From Ravibacter sp964559125 (GTDB lineage Bacteria; Bacteroidota; Bacteroidia; Cytophagales; Spirosomataceae), in assembly GCA_964559125.1 (NCBI GenBank), contig CAZLGW010000027.1, positions 1 through 64,000 of the forward strand: 64,000 nt of DNA, written 5' to 3'. The notes beneath the pieces are model-generated. The model did not search any database, was not told the origin of the DNA, and saw only the letters and a program-made list of their open reading frames with translations. Positions 8,654 through 17,968 of this stretch are shown here, piece by piece. The stretch's first letter is position 1. Each line of letters begins with the position of its first letter. The translations under genes and the position numbers were made by a program.

Positions 8654-9910
8654 TTATTTTCCCGGCTTCAGTCTCCACAACATGAAGACAATAAAGACCA
8701 TGAGGACGGAAGATATTCTGAACAACAGCCCGATGTTGATGTCCATATCGCGCATGGCGCCCCCTGCGTAGAGACTCAGTCCGCCGACCAGGCAGGCTAC
8801 GAAATTAAGGATACCGTAGCCGGTGGCCAGGTATTTCTTATCGATTAACAGTGTCAGGATGGGCATCATATTGGCATCCAGGAATACGCGGAAAAAGGCG
8901 AAAACCATGAAACCTGCCAGGGCGGGATACAGCATATCGGTGCTGCTGGCCAGGAAAACGGCAGGCGCAGCGATCGAAAGACCCAATATCGGGACCAATA
9001 TACGTCCTTTCGGATGACGCCTGCTCCACCGGTCTGCGAGCAGCCCGCCAATAATGACGCCCACCAGCGATGCGGTATGGAAATACCCCGTAGAATAAAT
9101 CCCGGCGACGCTCTGTGACAGGTTGAAATGTTCTTTAAAATAAGTAGGGAGCCAGCCTGTCACCAGCCAGGCTACAATTCCTCCGGTTCCCCAGAGCAGA
9201 AGCGTTTTCAGGTATTCCCTGTTAGCCGACAAATTCCTTACGGTTTCCATAAACGAGACTTTGTTTTCCGCAGCAGGAGCAACGGTGCCTGTTTCGGTGG
9301 TTTCCCCGGGCGCTTCCCGCAGTACGGCCAGCAGTACGAAGGCATATACTATCCCGATGATTCCGAAGATGCTGAAAGCAAAGTTCCAGGTATGCGTTTC
9401 GGCAAGCCAGCCGCCTATGAACCCGAGGCTTTGCCCGATCATGATCCCCGCCAGGTGGATGCCGTTGGCAAGTGAACGGGTAGGGCCTTTATGATAGTCC
9501 ATGATCATAGCCAGGCCTGCAGGAATGTAACAGGCTTCGCTGATCCCCATAAGGGCCCTGGTTGCAAGCAGTCCTTCATAGGTGGTCACATAAGAGGTGA
9601 GCCATGTTACCATCGACCAGACAAACAGGCTGCCGATGATCACCCAGGTCCTTTTAAAGCGATCGGCCAGGAAGCCTCCTACCGGGCTGAGAAAACCGTA
9701 TATCCATAAGAACAGCGACGTAAGCAGCCCGAACTGCGCATCGGTCATAGGGATCGATTCCACAATGGAAAACCGCATTGTGGTAATCATCATCCTGTCG
9801 AGGTAGTTCAGGCAACCAACTACGCTCAACAGGCCTACGACAAGCCAGGCATAGGATTTGGAAGAAGTGGAGCGGGAAGTGGTATGGGCAGTATTCTTAA
9901 ATCGTAGCAT
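8654..9910 (-). CDS. MFS transporter, anion:cation symporter (sugar acid) type
   Basis: A 418-residue inner-membrane permease with 12 predicted helices. The family features visible are NYLDRMMI in helix 1, the loop 2-3 motif GGFLADRFKRT and ALMGISEACYIPAGLAMI in helix 4. These fit the anion:cation symporter branch (ExuT/GudP/RhmT relatives), which carries hexuronates and other acidic sugars by proton symport. It is the last gene of the long minus-strand block and overlaps the HpcH/HpaI aldolase gene by 14 nt. It is therefore the likely importer of the monomer or acid made in the periplasm. The exact substrate is not readable from sequence. Confidence 0.85.
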   Translation of the reverse strand: MLRFKNTAHTTSRSTSSKSYAWLVVGLLSVVGCLNYLDRMMITTMRFSIVESIPMTDAQFGLLTSLFLWIYGFLSPVGGFLADRFKRTWVIIGSLFVWSMVTWLTSYVTTYEGLLATRALMGISEACYIPAGLAMIMDYHKGPTRSLANGIHLAGIMIGQSLGFIGGWLAETHTWNFAFSIFGIIGIVYAFVLLAVLREAPGETTETGTVAPAAENKVSFMETVRNLSANREYLKTLLLWGTGGIVAWLVTGWLPTYFKEHFNLSQSVAGIYSTGYFHTASLVGVIIGGLLADRWSRRHPKGRILVPILGLSIAAPAVFLASSTDMLYPALAGFMVFAFFRVFLDANMMPILTLLIDKKYLATGYGILNFVACLVGGLSLYAGGAMRDMDINIGLLFRISSVLMVFIVFMLWRLKPGK

Positions 9911-10721
9911 CGTGCACTTTACTTTTCCCGGGTGAAAGTTGAAGCTCCTGCCTTATTCGTTCCAAATGCCCGGAAATAGCATGAGTGAATATGGAAACGT
10001 CGTTGCTATGCATAATCAGGTTTGCTCCCTTCCGGGCCCAATCCAATTCTTTATCAAATCCTACTTCTTCCCAGATATGCACGCCTACACCAACCTGTTT
10101 TTCCCGCGACTTCCTTATAATCAATTCAATAGACTCTTTAAACAAGGGATGATCATATTCCTCCGGGATCCCCAGGCTGCATGTCAGGTCATGAGGGCCT
10201 ACCAAAACCGCATCCAGTCCTTCTACCGACAGGATCTCATCCAGGTTATTCAGCGCCGGCACACTTTCGATATTAACTATAAGAACATTCTCTTCGTTGA
10301 GCTTTTTCAAATAGGATAATAAACCGGGTTCCAAATCGGCTTTCCCATTCAGAAAGTCTTCCAGTCGTTCTCCTTTAAGGGGTTTGTATTTCACTGCTCC
10401 TACCAGCTTCCGCACTTGTTCGGCAGTTTCGATATACGGCCCGATAATACCCAAAGCGCCTCCGTCAAGCGCCATAGTCGCCTGGTAAGGGTCAGGGCTG
10501 GGTATTCGTACTACCGGTACTACGCCGTGCCCTCTGTAAAGGTGACACATAGTACTAATGGTTTGACGGTCTGCGGGCGTATGTTCCGAATCGATAAATG
10601 CCAGATCCATTTTGAGTGATGCCAGAGCGCCCGGCCAAAATGCATCCAGGCGGGAAACCATGGCTGTTCCAAAAACATATTTACCTTGTTTTAGGGACGC
10701 TGCTAAATTTTTGCCTATCAT
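9897..10721 (-). CDS. HpcH/HpaI-family 2-oxo acid aldolase
   Basis: A 274-residue class II (metal-dependent) aldolase. Family landmarks are FIDSEHTPADRQTI, VPVVRIPSPDPYQATMALDGG, the metal-binding Glu in IVNIESVPALNNL, and Asp in VLVGPHDLTCSLG. Relatives split 2-keto-3-deoxy-sugar acids (for example 2-keto-3-deoxy-L-rhamnonate) to pyruvate and an aldehyde. Following the mutarotase, oxidoreductase and lactonase genes, it would be a natural last step of a non-phosphorylative sugar-acid route. That pathway role is inference. Confidence 0.85.
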   Translation of the reverse strand: MIGKNLAASLKQGKYVFGTAMVSRLDAFWPGALASLKMDLAFIDSEHTPADRQTISTMCHLYRGHGVVPVVRIPSPDPYQATMALDGGALGIIGPYIETAEQVRKLVGAVKYKPLKGERLEDFLNGKADLEPGLLSYLKKLNEENVLIVNIESVPALNNLDEILSVEGLDAVLVGPHDLTCSLGIPEEYDHPLFKESIELIIRKSREKQVGVGVHIWEEVGFDKELDWARKGANLIMHSNDVSIFTHAISGHLERIRQELQLSPGKSKVHDATI

Positions 10722-10767
10722 ATTCTGCCGATAGTTATTAGTTTAGATAATTATTTCCCGGCCTGTT

Positions 10768-11559
10768 TTACCACGACGTCCACCCACCGTCTACGACCAG
10801 GTTGTGGCCCGTGACATAGGATGAAGCTTCCGAGGCCAGGAATACCACGGGCCCCTGGATATCCTTGTCGTCAGCGAAGCGTCCCAGGGGAGTAAGGCGC
10901 TTATAGTTGGCGATAAATTCTTCTTTGCCGGTCATCTGCTCTACCCCGGGCCCGTAGCCCCCGGGGCTGATGCAATTGGCCCGGATGCCGTATTTCCCAT
11001 AGTAGTTGGCCAGCCATTTGGTAAATCCTACCATTCCCCATTTGTCGTAGGTATAGTTTACCGGGCTGGTCATCCCGGTGCTGCCGTATACCGGGAAATT
11101 AGGCCCGACCGTACCCTGGATCGAGCCGATGTTAATGATGTTTCCGCTTAAACGCGCCTGCATCTGCGGGACTACCGCTTTCGTAATAAGCATCAGGCCG
11201 GTAGAGTTGATTTTCTGAGCGGCTTCCCAGTCTTCTGTTCCCATGTCCTCCAGGTTTTTGAAACCCTCCCTGGAAACGGCGTTGTTGACAAGGATATCGA
11301 TCTGCCCGAAGCGTTCGGTTACGGAAGACACAAAATGCTGTATCTGCTGTTCGTCAGAAAGATCGAGCTCCCACCCGCTTGCCTGTAGCCCGGCGCCGGA
11401 TAATTCAGCTGCAAACTCCTGGCAGCGCAGGGCATTACGGGAGGCAATTACTACATGGGCTCCCGCCTCTGCCAGGGCGCGGGATATTGGCGCCCCGAAA
11501 AGGCCCGTACCACCGGTTACAATGGCTACTTTGCCGGAAAGATTGAAAAGTTTGTTCAT
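10768..11559 (-). CDS. SDR-family oxidoreductase
   Basis: A classical short-chain dehydrogenase of 263 residues from the ATG at 11559. The frame is open to a GTG at 11574, but the Rossmann strand NLSGKVAIVTGG starts too soon after 11559 to need the extension. It has the cofactor motif TGGTGLFG, LVNNAVSR, the catalytic pair in YTYDKWG (YxxxK), and the C-terminal ASYVTGHNLVVDGGW. It probably oxidises or reduces a sugar or sugar acid with NAD(P). It lies 5 nt after the stop of the aldo/keto reductase gene at 11565-12500. Confidence 0.85.
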   Translation of the reverse strand: MNKLFNLSGKVAIVTGGTGLFGAPISRALAEAGAHVVIASRNALRCQEFAAELSGAGLQASGWELDLSDEQQIQHFVSSVTERFGQIDILVNNAVSREGFKNLEDMGTEDWEAAQKINSTGLMLITKAVVPQMQARLSGNIINIGSIQGTVGPNFPVYGSTGMTSPVNYTYDKWGMVGFTKWLANYYGKYGIRANCISPGGYGPGVEQMTGKEEFIANYKRLTPLGRFADDKDIQGPVVFLASEASSYVTGHNLVVDGGWTSW

Positions 11560-11564
11560 AGCGT

Positions 11565-12500
11565 TCAGTTCCACATTCCCGGGGCAATTACCTGTTTTGG
11601 GATATCGGCTGTCAGGATTTTCAGTTCGGTTCGTAATGATTCCGGCAATTCGGGACCGTTCAGAAGGTCCAGGTTGGATTGTATCTGGGAGACATTTTCA
11701 GCACCGACCACCAGGCTATCTGCTTCAGGGAGGTCGCGTATAAATGCGAATGCCAGCTCGGCTATCGTCAGGCCATAATCGTGAGCCAGGGAGCGTAGTT
11801 TTACCAGGTAGGGAGTGGCCGCTTCTAAAACTCCGGCCAGTTCGTGCGGGTTACGGAAGAATAGTCCCTGTAGGAAAACGCTTCTCACGAAAATGGTTTT
11901 ACCGGCCTTGTGCAGACTTTCGAGCGTGCCGTCGTTAATCACCTTCTGATCTAAAATATTCAGGGGGATCTGGATGGCCTCGAAGCAAGCATGTCCGGCC
12001 AGTATCCCGGCTTCTGCGGAATAATTAAGGGAGATACCGCCGTGAGCGATCAATCCCTCTTCCCTGAGTCGGGTAATCAGCGGGGGAACGATCCGCAGGA
12101 CTTCTTCCGCAGGCTCTTTGGTGCCCGTGTGATACAGGAGTATCGGAATTTGCCGGAGATTCAGCTCGCTTAGCGACTCACTGACGCTTTCTTTAACGGA
12201 TTTCCAGGCAGTTTCGAGGGTGATCCCGGGCGCCCAGTCATATCTGAATTTCGTAATGATAAGGTCTTCGTCTGGTGTGTTTTGGGTAAAATAATCTCCC
12301 AGGACTTTTTCAGACCGGCCATAGGCCCGGGCGGTATCAAATGTATTGATGCCCGATTTTCTCGCCAGGTCGAGGATAGAGAAGGCGTCTTCTTTTGTCG
12401 GCGCACCGGTAGTATTGGCAATCCCGTAGCTCATGCCCAGCTGGACGGTCCCAAGCGCCAGCTGTGAGATCCGGTATTGATGGAAAGGGGTATATTTCAT
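11565..12500 (-). CDS. aldo/keto reductase
   Basis: A 311-residue (alpha/beta)8 oxidoreductase. The catalytic tetrad is visible: Asp and Tyr in DTARAYGRSE, Lys in LIITKFRY and His in ILLYHTG. The NADPH site is in LVVGAENVSQIQSNLDLL. Relatives include L-fucose/galactose dehydrogenase-like and YeaE-like enzymes acting on sugars or aldehydes. It is packed between the SDR and mutarotase genes (12 nt gap), so it is probably a sugar-modifying step of the same route. Confidence 0.85.
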   Translation of the reverse strand: MKYTPFHQYRISQLALGTVQLGMSYGIANTTGAPTKEDAFSILDLARKSGINTFDTARAYGRSEKVLGDYFTQNTPDEDLIITKFRYDWAPGITLETAWKSVKESVSESLSELNLRQIPILLYHTGTKEPAEEVLRIVPPLITRLREEGLIAHGGISLNYSAEAGILAGHACFEAIQIPLNILDQKVINDGTLESLHKAGKTIFVRSVFLQGLFFRNPHELAGVLEAATPYLVKLRSLAHDYGLTIAELAFAFIRDLPEADSLVVGAENVSQIQSNLDLLNGPELPESLRTELKILTADIPKQVIAPGMWN

Positions 12501-12512
12501 GATGGTTAGTGG

Positions 12513-13589
12513 TTAGTCACTTATTCTGATAATAGCAGGGGTTCGTATGCCGGGCTTCACTTCGCCACTGATATACAGCCATCCGTCACGGTAAGGTATT
12601 ACCGGCAGGGTGACGAGGGAGGTGTATTTATCCTGGTTCCCCAGGTATTCCCAGGTATCATTTCCGGGGTAGTAGCACAGAACACTCCGGGGCATACCGG
12701 GGTGGGTCTCCGGTTTCCGGTATTGAGCCGTAACAGCATCAACACCGCCCCATATAATGAACCTGTTGCCGTTCAGGAGGGGTAACGTTCCTCCCGCAGC
12801 AGCCCCTCTCGGGATAGGGGACAGCTTTTTCCAGCGGCCCTCCCAGCGCTCTCCATCCTTGGTAAGGGTAAGAGCATAGTTGTCGGTAAGAATATCACGA
12901 TATTTTTCCCCGAAAGAGTTTACAGAGCTGTTTTCACCGCTCATCAGGAACAGCTGTGCGTTCCATACGCCGCTTACGGGTAATATCCGTTCAGGCCCGG
13001 GCCAGGATTCAATTTTTTGCCAGCCCTTGCCCGGATTCAGAAGATCCAGCAGTAATACTGTCTTCAACGGAGGGCCTGCGGGACTTTCAGAGCCGCCCAG
13101 AATAACCAGTACATCGCCGAGGAGCGCACCGGTCATATAGGAGAGCGGATGCGGCAGGTCGGGCAGGGTTTCTTTTTCGAGCCTGCTCCCGTTCCAGCGG
13201 TAACTGTAAACTGTGGTAAGATGGTGCGTGTCGGTACACCCGCCGGCAATGATCACTTTGTCTTTGTAGCTGACGGATACGCCATACCCGGACGGCACCG
13301 GAAGCTTTTGATCCAAAAGACGCCACTCTCCTCCTTCGGGCATTACATAAATATGGTCGTACCATTTCTTTTTACCTCCTTCCCACGGATATTGACCGGG
13401 AAAGTTGGCGCCTCCCATTGCCAGGAGTGTTCCTGAAGTCACGCCGGCATACATGCCTGCAAATCCTGACTTATCGGGTAGGGACGGAAATTCTGACCAC
13501 TTGATCTGATCAGTCTGAGACATACAAGGTATCGTGTTTAAAAAAATAAAGAGGTAGATAAGCCGTGACATTTTCAGTATTTTTTCCAT
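12513..13589 (-). CDS. cyclically permuted mutarotase family protein (NanM-like Kelch propeller)
   Basis: The start is taken at the ATG at 13587-13589, which gives a Sec signal peptide (MSRLIYLFIFLNTIPCMSQ). The frame open to 13667 adds residues without signal character and overlaps the SMP-30 gene. The mature protein is a six-bladed Kelch propeller (MGGANFPGQYPWEGG, IIAGGCTD, LVILGGSES, LFLMSGENS, RFIIWGGVD), the fold of N-acetylneuraminate epimerase NanM. E. coli NanM interconverts the anomers of released sialic acid in the periplasm. The position behind sialidase-type genes fits such a role for a sialic-acid-like or related sugar, but specificity is not proven. Confidence 0.82.
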   Translation of the reverse strand: MEKILKMSRLIYLFIFLNTIPCMSQTDQIKWSEFPSLPDKSGFAGMYAGVTSGTLLAMGGANFPGQYPWEGGKKKWYDHIYVMPEGGEWRLLDQKLPVPSGYGVSVSYKDKVIIAGGCTDTHHLTTVYSYRWNGSRLEKETLPDLPHPLSYMTGALLGDVLVILGGSESPAGPPLKTVLLLDLLNPGKGWQKIESWPGPERILPVSGVWNAQLFLMSGENSSVNSFGEKYRDILTDNYALTLTKDGERWEGRWKKLSPIPRGAAAGGTLPLLNGNRFIIWGGVDAVTAQYRKPETHPGMPRSVLCYYPGNDTWEYLGNQDKYTSLVTLPVIPYRDGWLYISGEVKPGIRTPAIIRISD

Positions 13590-13620
13590 AGCCTGGTGAT
13601 TTACATTCAGATGTCTCCAT

Positions 13621-14454
13621 TCAGAAATCGACAGTGATGAGCATGACCGCACCGGGACCGGGCTCACCGTAGCCTCCGGTTACGAGCAGTTCTTTTTTTT
13701 CAGGTGTATCTTTTACAAACGCCAGGTTGCTGGTTAAGGGAAGACCGGTATCGATAGTGTGCAGGAGCAATCCTTCCGGGGAAACTACCTGTATCGCCTG
13801 CATACCATAGTGGGCAACCCAGATACGTCCTTCCTTATCGACGGCCAGTCCGTCGGGCAGGTTTTTTACAGGGTCGCCTGATGTATGGGAGGGAAGGTCG
13901 ATCAGGGTTTTCCGCCTGATGCCTGGCTCGGAGTCCTCACTAAGCTGAAATGCCAGTATCCGGTTCCCATAGCTTTCCGCCACATAAAGAATGTTTTCGG
14001 AGGCGTTAAGGGCCAGCCCGTTTGCATAGTCAATACCGCCGGCGATCAGCTTTTCCCCGCCATCCTGCGTTACCATGAATACCTTTCCTTCGTGCCTGAC
14101 CGAATCGGTAAAATACAGGTTGCCCAGGGAGTCGGTAATGAGGTCGTTGGGAGTCGAAAAGGCTATGCCGGCGCAGCTCCCGTCTACTATTTTCGCTCTG
14201 AAACTCCCGTCAGGATGGTAAGCGGTAATACCACCTGTCCGGCTTTCACAAAACCAATGCTCTCCGTTGCTCATCATCACCTGTCCGTTCGGACAATCCC
14301 CCTCCGCCCATACCCTGCTGGTATTTCCGGGAAGCCATTGCAGTATTCCCCGCCCGGTCAGCGTGGTGAAGAACAGGTTGCCTTCCCGGTCGGCTACCGG
14401 TCCTTCCGTGTAGTATTCCAGGTCGAGGAGCTTCTCAGATTGGTACCCTGTCAT
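13621..14454 (-). CDS. SMP-30/gluconolactonase/LRE-family protein
   Basis: A 277-residue six-bladed propeller hydrolase. Residues matching the metal site are seen in LEYYTEGPVADREG (Glu), TPNDLITDSLGNLYFTD (Asn), YANGLALNASE (Asn) and NLPDGLAVDKEGRIWV (Asp). Relatives hydrolyse sugar lactones to acids. There is no signal peptide, so it is cytoplasmic. Its stop lies 31 nt before the mutarotase start, and its start overlaps the M81 gene stop by one base (translational coupling). It suggests that a sugar is oxidised to a lactone in this pathway. Confidence 0.85.
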   Translation of the reverse strand: MTGYQSEKLLDLEYYTEGPVADREGNLFFTTLTGRGILQWLPGNTSRVWAEGDCPNGQVMMSNGEHWFCESRTGGITAYHPDGSFRAKIVDGSCAGIAFSTPNDLITDSLGNLYFTDSVRHEGKVFMVTQDGGEKLIAGGIDYANGLALNASENILYVAESYGNRILAFQLSEDSEPGIRRKTLIDLPSHTSGDPVKNLPDGLAVDKEGRIWVAHYGMQAIQVVSPEGLLLHTIDTGLPLTSNLAFVKDTPEKKELLVTGGYGEPGPGAVMLITVDF

Positions 14455-15932
14455 CAGGAAAAGTCTTTTTCGGCCGGTTCTTCGAAAGGAAACAGGGGAG
14501 TACGCCTGTTGTTAAAGACAAAGCGGGTCATATCGGCGCTGGTATCACCCGGAGTGTCGACTTTGCAGAGGTGCTTACAGACATCCTTGTAGGCAGCAAT
14601 GGGTGCATTGACACCCTTGGCAACGATAAAGTCAAAGCTGTCGGGCTGCAGATCGTAAGCCAGTAACTGCTGGAGGCTGAAGGGGACGGTTCTCAGGGAA
14701 GTGAGCATGACCGTCTGGCCGTTAACCGTTTTCACGATTGCAGAAGCCCCCATGTCATAATTGACGAAACCGCCGTGCTTGGGAGTCAACTCCTTGAACT
14801 TCCCTTCGATGATACGGTAGCTTTCCGGTATGATCACGTAGCCGCTTTCTCCGACCACAAGCTCTGAAGGTATACCGGAGGCATTCTGCAGGGTTTCTAC
14901 CGCCGCCGGGTCGTAAACACAGATGAAGGTGCGGGAAAGCCCGGCCTGGTCAAGCTCCTCAAGCAGATGGGTGCTTTGCGCGCTGCTTCCGCCTCCTACA
15001 TTATCTCCCATATCGAGCAGAAGGACGGGCTTTTCCATTTCAGGGAAAAGAGGTATCCAATCCCGGATATGGAGCTTCCTGCCGTTGAAGCTCTGCAAAT
15101 GGCGGTGCATATAACCCCGCAGCTCTTCTTCGGCTTCGCGGGCGCCTGATGACGGAGTCTGTCCTTCTTCCGAAATAAGGATAAAGCCAGAGCCCAGCTC
15201 GGCAACGTCGGCATAAGGGAAACCAAGCAAAAGACTAATTGAATAAAGCCCGTGTTTTTCTCTTAAGTTTTCCGCCAGTTGCAGAAGATCGAGACAGGGA
15301 GATTCGGACGTGTACTGCTGTTCTATGCTGATCGCAAGCGGCAGCTGGATCAGCTTCTGGGTAAATTTTCTTCCTTCGGAGAGCATTGCTATCATCATCC
15401 TGGCTGCCTCCCTGCCTACTCTTGCCTGGTCGATATGGGGGTTGGTCTGGTAGGGGAACAGGCCGTTGGTTGAATCGGCCATCAGCGGGCTTACATTGGC
15501 ATGGGGGTCCAGTGTCCCTACGATTGGAATTTCATCTCCTGCCCGGGCACGCAGTTGCTGAAGCCAGTAGCCGTCCATATCGGGATGATTTTCTGCAACA
15601 CCGGCTCCGTGCGGGACCACCAGGATACCGTCATAAGGGCCGTTTTTGTCGTATAATTCCCATAACCTTGAGAGAATAGCCTCCAGTGCATCGGCTGTGA
15701 CCAGGCCGCTCGGTATAGCACAGGTATAAAAAACCGGCACAAGCTCATACTCATCCGAGCTTTCAATGACTTCGATAATCCCGCTGATCTCATGGTGAGC
15801 GCCGCGGTACTCTTTTGTGATGGCTCCCTCTTCCAGCCAAAAGCCCGATCTGAACTCAGCCAGCGTGGTGAGCTGCTTTGAGAATGTATTGGTTTCGTGG
15901 TAGATGCCCAGCAGGGCGATACGTTTTTTCAT
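14454..15932 (-). CDS. M81-family metallopeptidase (MlrC-like)
   Basis: A 492-residue protein of the MlrC/DUF1485 family. Metal-ligand motifs are clear: Asp/His-type GIYHETNTFS (residues 8-17), GTLDPHANVS and the C-domain LDMGDNVGGGSS. MlrC of Sphingomonas cleaves the linearised microcystin tetrapeptide. Most relatives sit in catabolic operons with RidA, RraA and DapA-like proteins and have no tested substrate. It overlaps SMP-30 by one base and is 5 nt from the ridA-like gene. An amide-hydrolysing role on an acylamino compound is plausible but unproven. Confidence 0.85.
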   Translation of the reverse strand: MKKRIALLGIYHETNTFSKQLTTLAEFRSGFWLEEGAITKEYRGAHHEISGIIEVIESSDEYELVPVFYTCAIPSGLVTADALEAILSRLWELYDKNGPYDGILVVPHGAGVAENHPDMDGYWLQQLRARAGDEIPIVGTLDPHANVSPLMADSTNGLFPYQTNPHIDQARVGREAARMMIAMLSEGRKFTQKLIQLPLAISIEQQYTSESPCLDLLQLAENLREKHGLYSISLLLGFPYADVAELGSGFILISEEGQTPSSGAREAEEELRGYMHRHLQSFNGRKLHIRDWIPLFPEMEKPVLLLDMGDNVGGGSSAQSTHLLEELDQAGLSRTFICVYDPAAVETLQNASGIPSELVVGESGYVIIPESYRIIEGKFKELTPKHGGFVNYDMGASAIVKTVNGQTVMLTSLRTVPFSLQQLLAYDLQPDSFDFIVAKGVNAPIAAYKDVCKHLCKVDTPGDTSADMTRFVFNNRRTPLFPFEEPAEKDFS

Positions 15933-15937
15933 AAGGA

Positions 15938-16321
15938 TTATTTATCGATGGAGAATACCGCATCCACCTCAAATTTAAGCAAATCTCCAAGACAGCCGAT
16001 CAAAGTTGTCCTGGCCGGATAAGGCTCATTAAAATACTCTCTGTAAATCGTGTTGAATTCCGCCAGATACTCCTGCCTGCCTACGTAGTTGCGTACCTGC
16101 ACCGCATCATCCAGGGTAGCTCCTGCGGCCTCCACGATACGTTTCAGGTTTTCAAACGAGCGCCGGCATTCTCCTTCAAAAGTGTCGGTGACAATGGCGC
16201 CTTTGTCGTCGACGGAAGCCTGGCCCGAGACAAACAGGTGGCCTCCGGAAATGATACCGGGCGAAAACGGAAGATGGCTGGCAGGGATATTTCCTCCTTT
16301 TACAACTTTTTTGTTACTCAT
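15938..16321 (-). CDS. RidA-family (YjgF/YER057c/UK114) enamine/imine deaminase
   Basis: A 127-residue protein with the family fold and the key residues: Arg in PYPARTTLIG and Glu in LKFEVDAVFSI, both needed by archetypal RidA to hydrolyse 2-aminoacrylate-type enamines. It overlaps the RraA-like start by 4 nt. Its presence near a threonine-synthase/dehydratase-like PLP enzyme is a meaningful pairing, because such enzymes release enamines. It may be a general damage-control protein or a dedicated step here. Confidence 0.88.
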   Translation of the reverse strand: MSNKKVVKGGNIPASHLPFSPGIISGGHLFVSGQASVDDKGAIVTDTFEGECRRSFENLKRIVEAAGATLDDAVQVRNYVGRQEYLAEFNTIYREYFNEPYPARTTLIGCLGDLLKFEVDAVFSIDK

Positions 16322-16968
16322 AATACTCCGAATGTTTGATATGCTTCCTGTGCTTTCATGCCCATCCTGATGGCATCGCGCGATTGGTTTTCTGCTTTTA
16401 CTTTTTTCAATGCCGCCTGTATAACCCTGTCTTCTACAGACTGCGGGATCACCACTATACCGTCTTCATCGGCAACTACAATATCGCCCGGGTTGAAAGT
16501 TACGCCGTCGATGACAACGGGAATATCCATATCTGTTACCCGCTGCCGGTTCTGGCTGTCGTAAGGATTTTTTGAGGTTGCGAATACCGGAAAACCCATT
16601 TCCCGCATTTTAGCAACATCTCTTATGGCGCCGTGGACTATTACGCCCGCACAGCCCCGGTTGCGGGAGGCCGTAGCCAGCAGCTCGCCGAATATACCGG
16701 ATCTGCTGCTGCCGTGCGCCGCGGCGATCAAAACTTCTCCCGGGCGGCAGGAGTCTACGGCTTTGAGCTCCAGCTCATACGGGTTTTCATCTTTATGAAA
16801 CATATCTGCCCACAGCGTGGTTTTGCACCTGCCGGCGAGCCTGTTAACGCCGGTATAGGGGATAAACGGGGTCCTGGTGGCCTGTCCGGTAAATCCCATG
16901 GAGTCGAGGACATCGGAAATAACGGCCGTGTATAGCTCGTTCTTTATAAATTCAAAATCAACAGACAT
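16318..16968 (-). CDS. RraA/DlpA-family protein (putative 4-hydroxy-4-methyl-2-oxoglutarate-type aldolase)
   Basis: A 216-residue member of the RraA-like fold. Characteristic stretches are the substrate/metal region GRCKTTLWADMF, VIVHGAIRDVAKMREMGFPVFA (with the Arg-Asp pair) and PGDIVVADEDGIVVIPQ. The family contains HMG/CHA aldolases that split 4-hydroxy-2-oxo diacids, and the RNase E inhibitor RraA. In this catabolic setting the aldolase or oxaloacetate-decarboxylase-like role is more likely. It lies 9 nt after the DapA-like gene. Confidence 0.83.
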   Translation of the reverse strand: MSVDFEFIKNELYTAVISDVLDSMGFTGQATRTPFIPYTGVNRLAGRCKTTLWADMFHKDENPYELELKAVDSCRPGEVLIAAAHGSSRSGIFGELLATASRNRGCAGVIVHGAIRDVAKMREMGFPVFATSKNPYDSQNRQRVTDMDIPVVIDGVTFNPGDIVVADEDGIVVIPQSVEDRVIQAALKKVKAENQSRDAIRMGMKAQEAYQTFGVL

Positions 16969-16977
16969 AGCGGCAGG

Positions 16978-17877
16978 TTAAATGGTTTCCTTCAAAAGTC
17001 CGTAACTGTCAACCTGCTCCATCATATCAACTATCTCCTCGTCGCTCCAGGGCATAGATGGGGCAAGCAAAGGCGGCTTGGGCGGACCTACATGAATATC
17101 ATATTTGAGCGCCATACCCCTGTTGATAAAGCTCCATACATAAGGCAGGATCTTCTCAATGAAACCCTGGAAAGAGAGCATGAACTCTTGCGCTTCATTT
17201 ACTTTTCCTTCGAGGAAACTTGCCCTCACATATTTGCATGTAGGGCCGAACATATTGTAGAACGTACCGATGGCGCCTACTGTGCCGGTAATAGCGGCCT
17301 GGCACATCAGCTCGTCCGCACCGCTGAAAAGCTGCCATTTGTCTCCGGCCATATTTTTGACGGTACCTATTTCCAGGAGTTTGCCCGTAGTCAGCTTCAT
17401 CCCTTTCACCTGGGGGAGATCCAGCAGCTTTTTAATCACCTCATGGCTGGCTGCACCGCCGATCTGGTAGGGGAAAAACGGGCGGTCTGTAGCCTCGGCG
17501 ATACGCTTGTAGTGTGTAAAGGCCATTTCACCGCTTCCGCCATAGTAAATCGGGCCTACCGACGAGATCCCGTCGGCGCCGTGATCTGCCGCATGCCGGG
17601 CGAGGCGGATCGATTCTTCGGTATTCATAGCCCCTACCTGGACAATGACCGGAACCCTTTCTTTAACGATCCGTATCGTATGCGCGGTAATTTCTTTCCT
17701 TTCCTCCTCACTGAACAGGAAACCCTGTCCCGTGGAGCCCAGGATGTAAATACCGTCCATTTCCTGGCTGATCAGGAGTTCAATGAGCTTTTCCAGCTCA
17801 TTAACGTTTAGTTTCCCATTGGCATGGACAGGTGTGAACAGCGCCGGCCATACTCCTTTGAATTTTTGTGTACTCAT
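16978..17877 (-). CDS. dihydrodipicolinate synthase/N-acetylneuraminate lyase family aldolase
   Basis: A 299-residue class I aldolase of the DapA/NanA superfamily. The Schiff-base Lys is in VKGMKLTTG, the Tyr in VGPIYYGGSG, and the carboxylate-binding loop in LGSTGQGFLFSEEER (GSTGE in classical NanA, GSTGQ here). The extended C-terminal region differs from biosynthetic DapA. With NanM-like and sialidase-like genes nearby, a lyase for sialic acid or another 2-keto-3-deoxy acid is the most economical guess, but the divergent loop leaves specificity open. Confidence 0.83.
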   Translation of the reverse strand: MSTQKFKGVWPALFTPVHANGKLNVNELEKLIELLISQEMDGIYILGSTGQGFLFSEEERKEITAHTIRIVKERVPVIVQVGAMNTEESIRLARHAADHGADGISSVGPIYYGGSGEMAFTHYKRIAEATDRPFFPYQIGGAASHEVIKKLLDLPQVKGMKLTTGKLLEIGTVKNMAGDKWQLFSGADELMCQAAITGTVGAIGTFYNMFGPTCKYVRASFLEGKVNEAQEFMLSFQGFIEKILPYVWSFINRGMALKYDIHVGPPKPPLLAPSMPWSDEEIVDMMEQVDSYGLLKETI

Positions 17878-17905
17878 TTTCTTGTTTTGTTTTTATGATG
17901 TAAAG

Positions 17906-17960
17906 ACCCGGGACTGCGCCGGGCTTGCTCCGGGTTATGGATATGGCGCCCTTTCAGGGC
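17906..17960. repeat. intergenic double-hairpin sequence
   Basis: The 91-nt gap between the DapA-like and PLP-enzyme genes is the longest in this part of the block. It contains acccgg/ccgggt arms (17906-17911 and 17930-17935) and a tight hairpin gccct-ttc-agggc (17948-17960). It looks like a dispersed intergenic repeat inserted into an otherwise tightly packed operon. I see no second copy in this window. Confidence 0.5.
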
Positions 17961-17968
17961 TTTTAAGG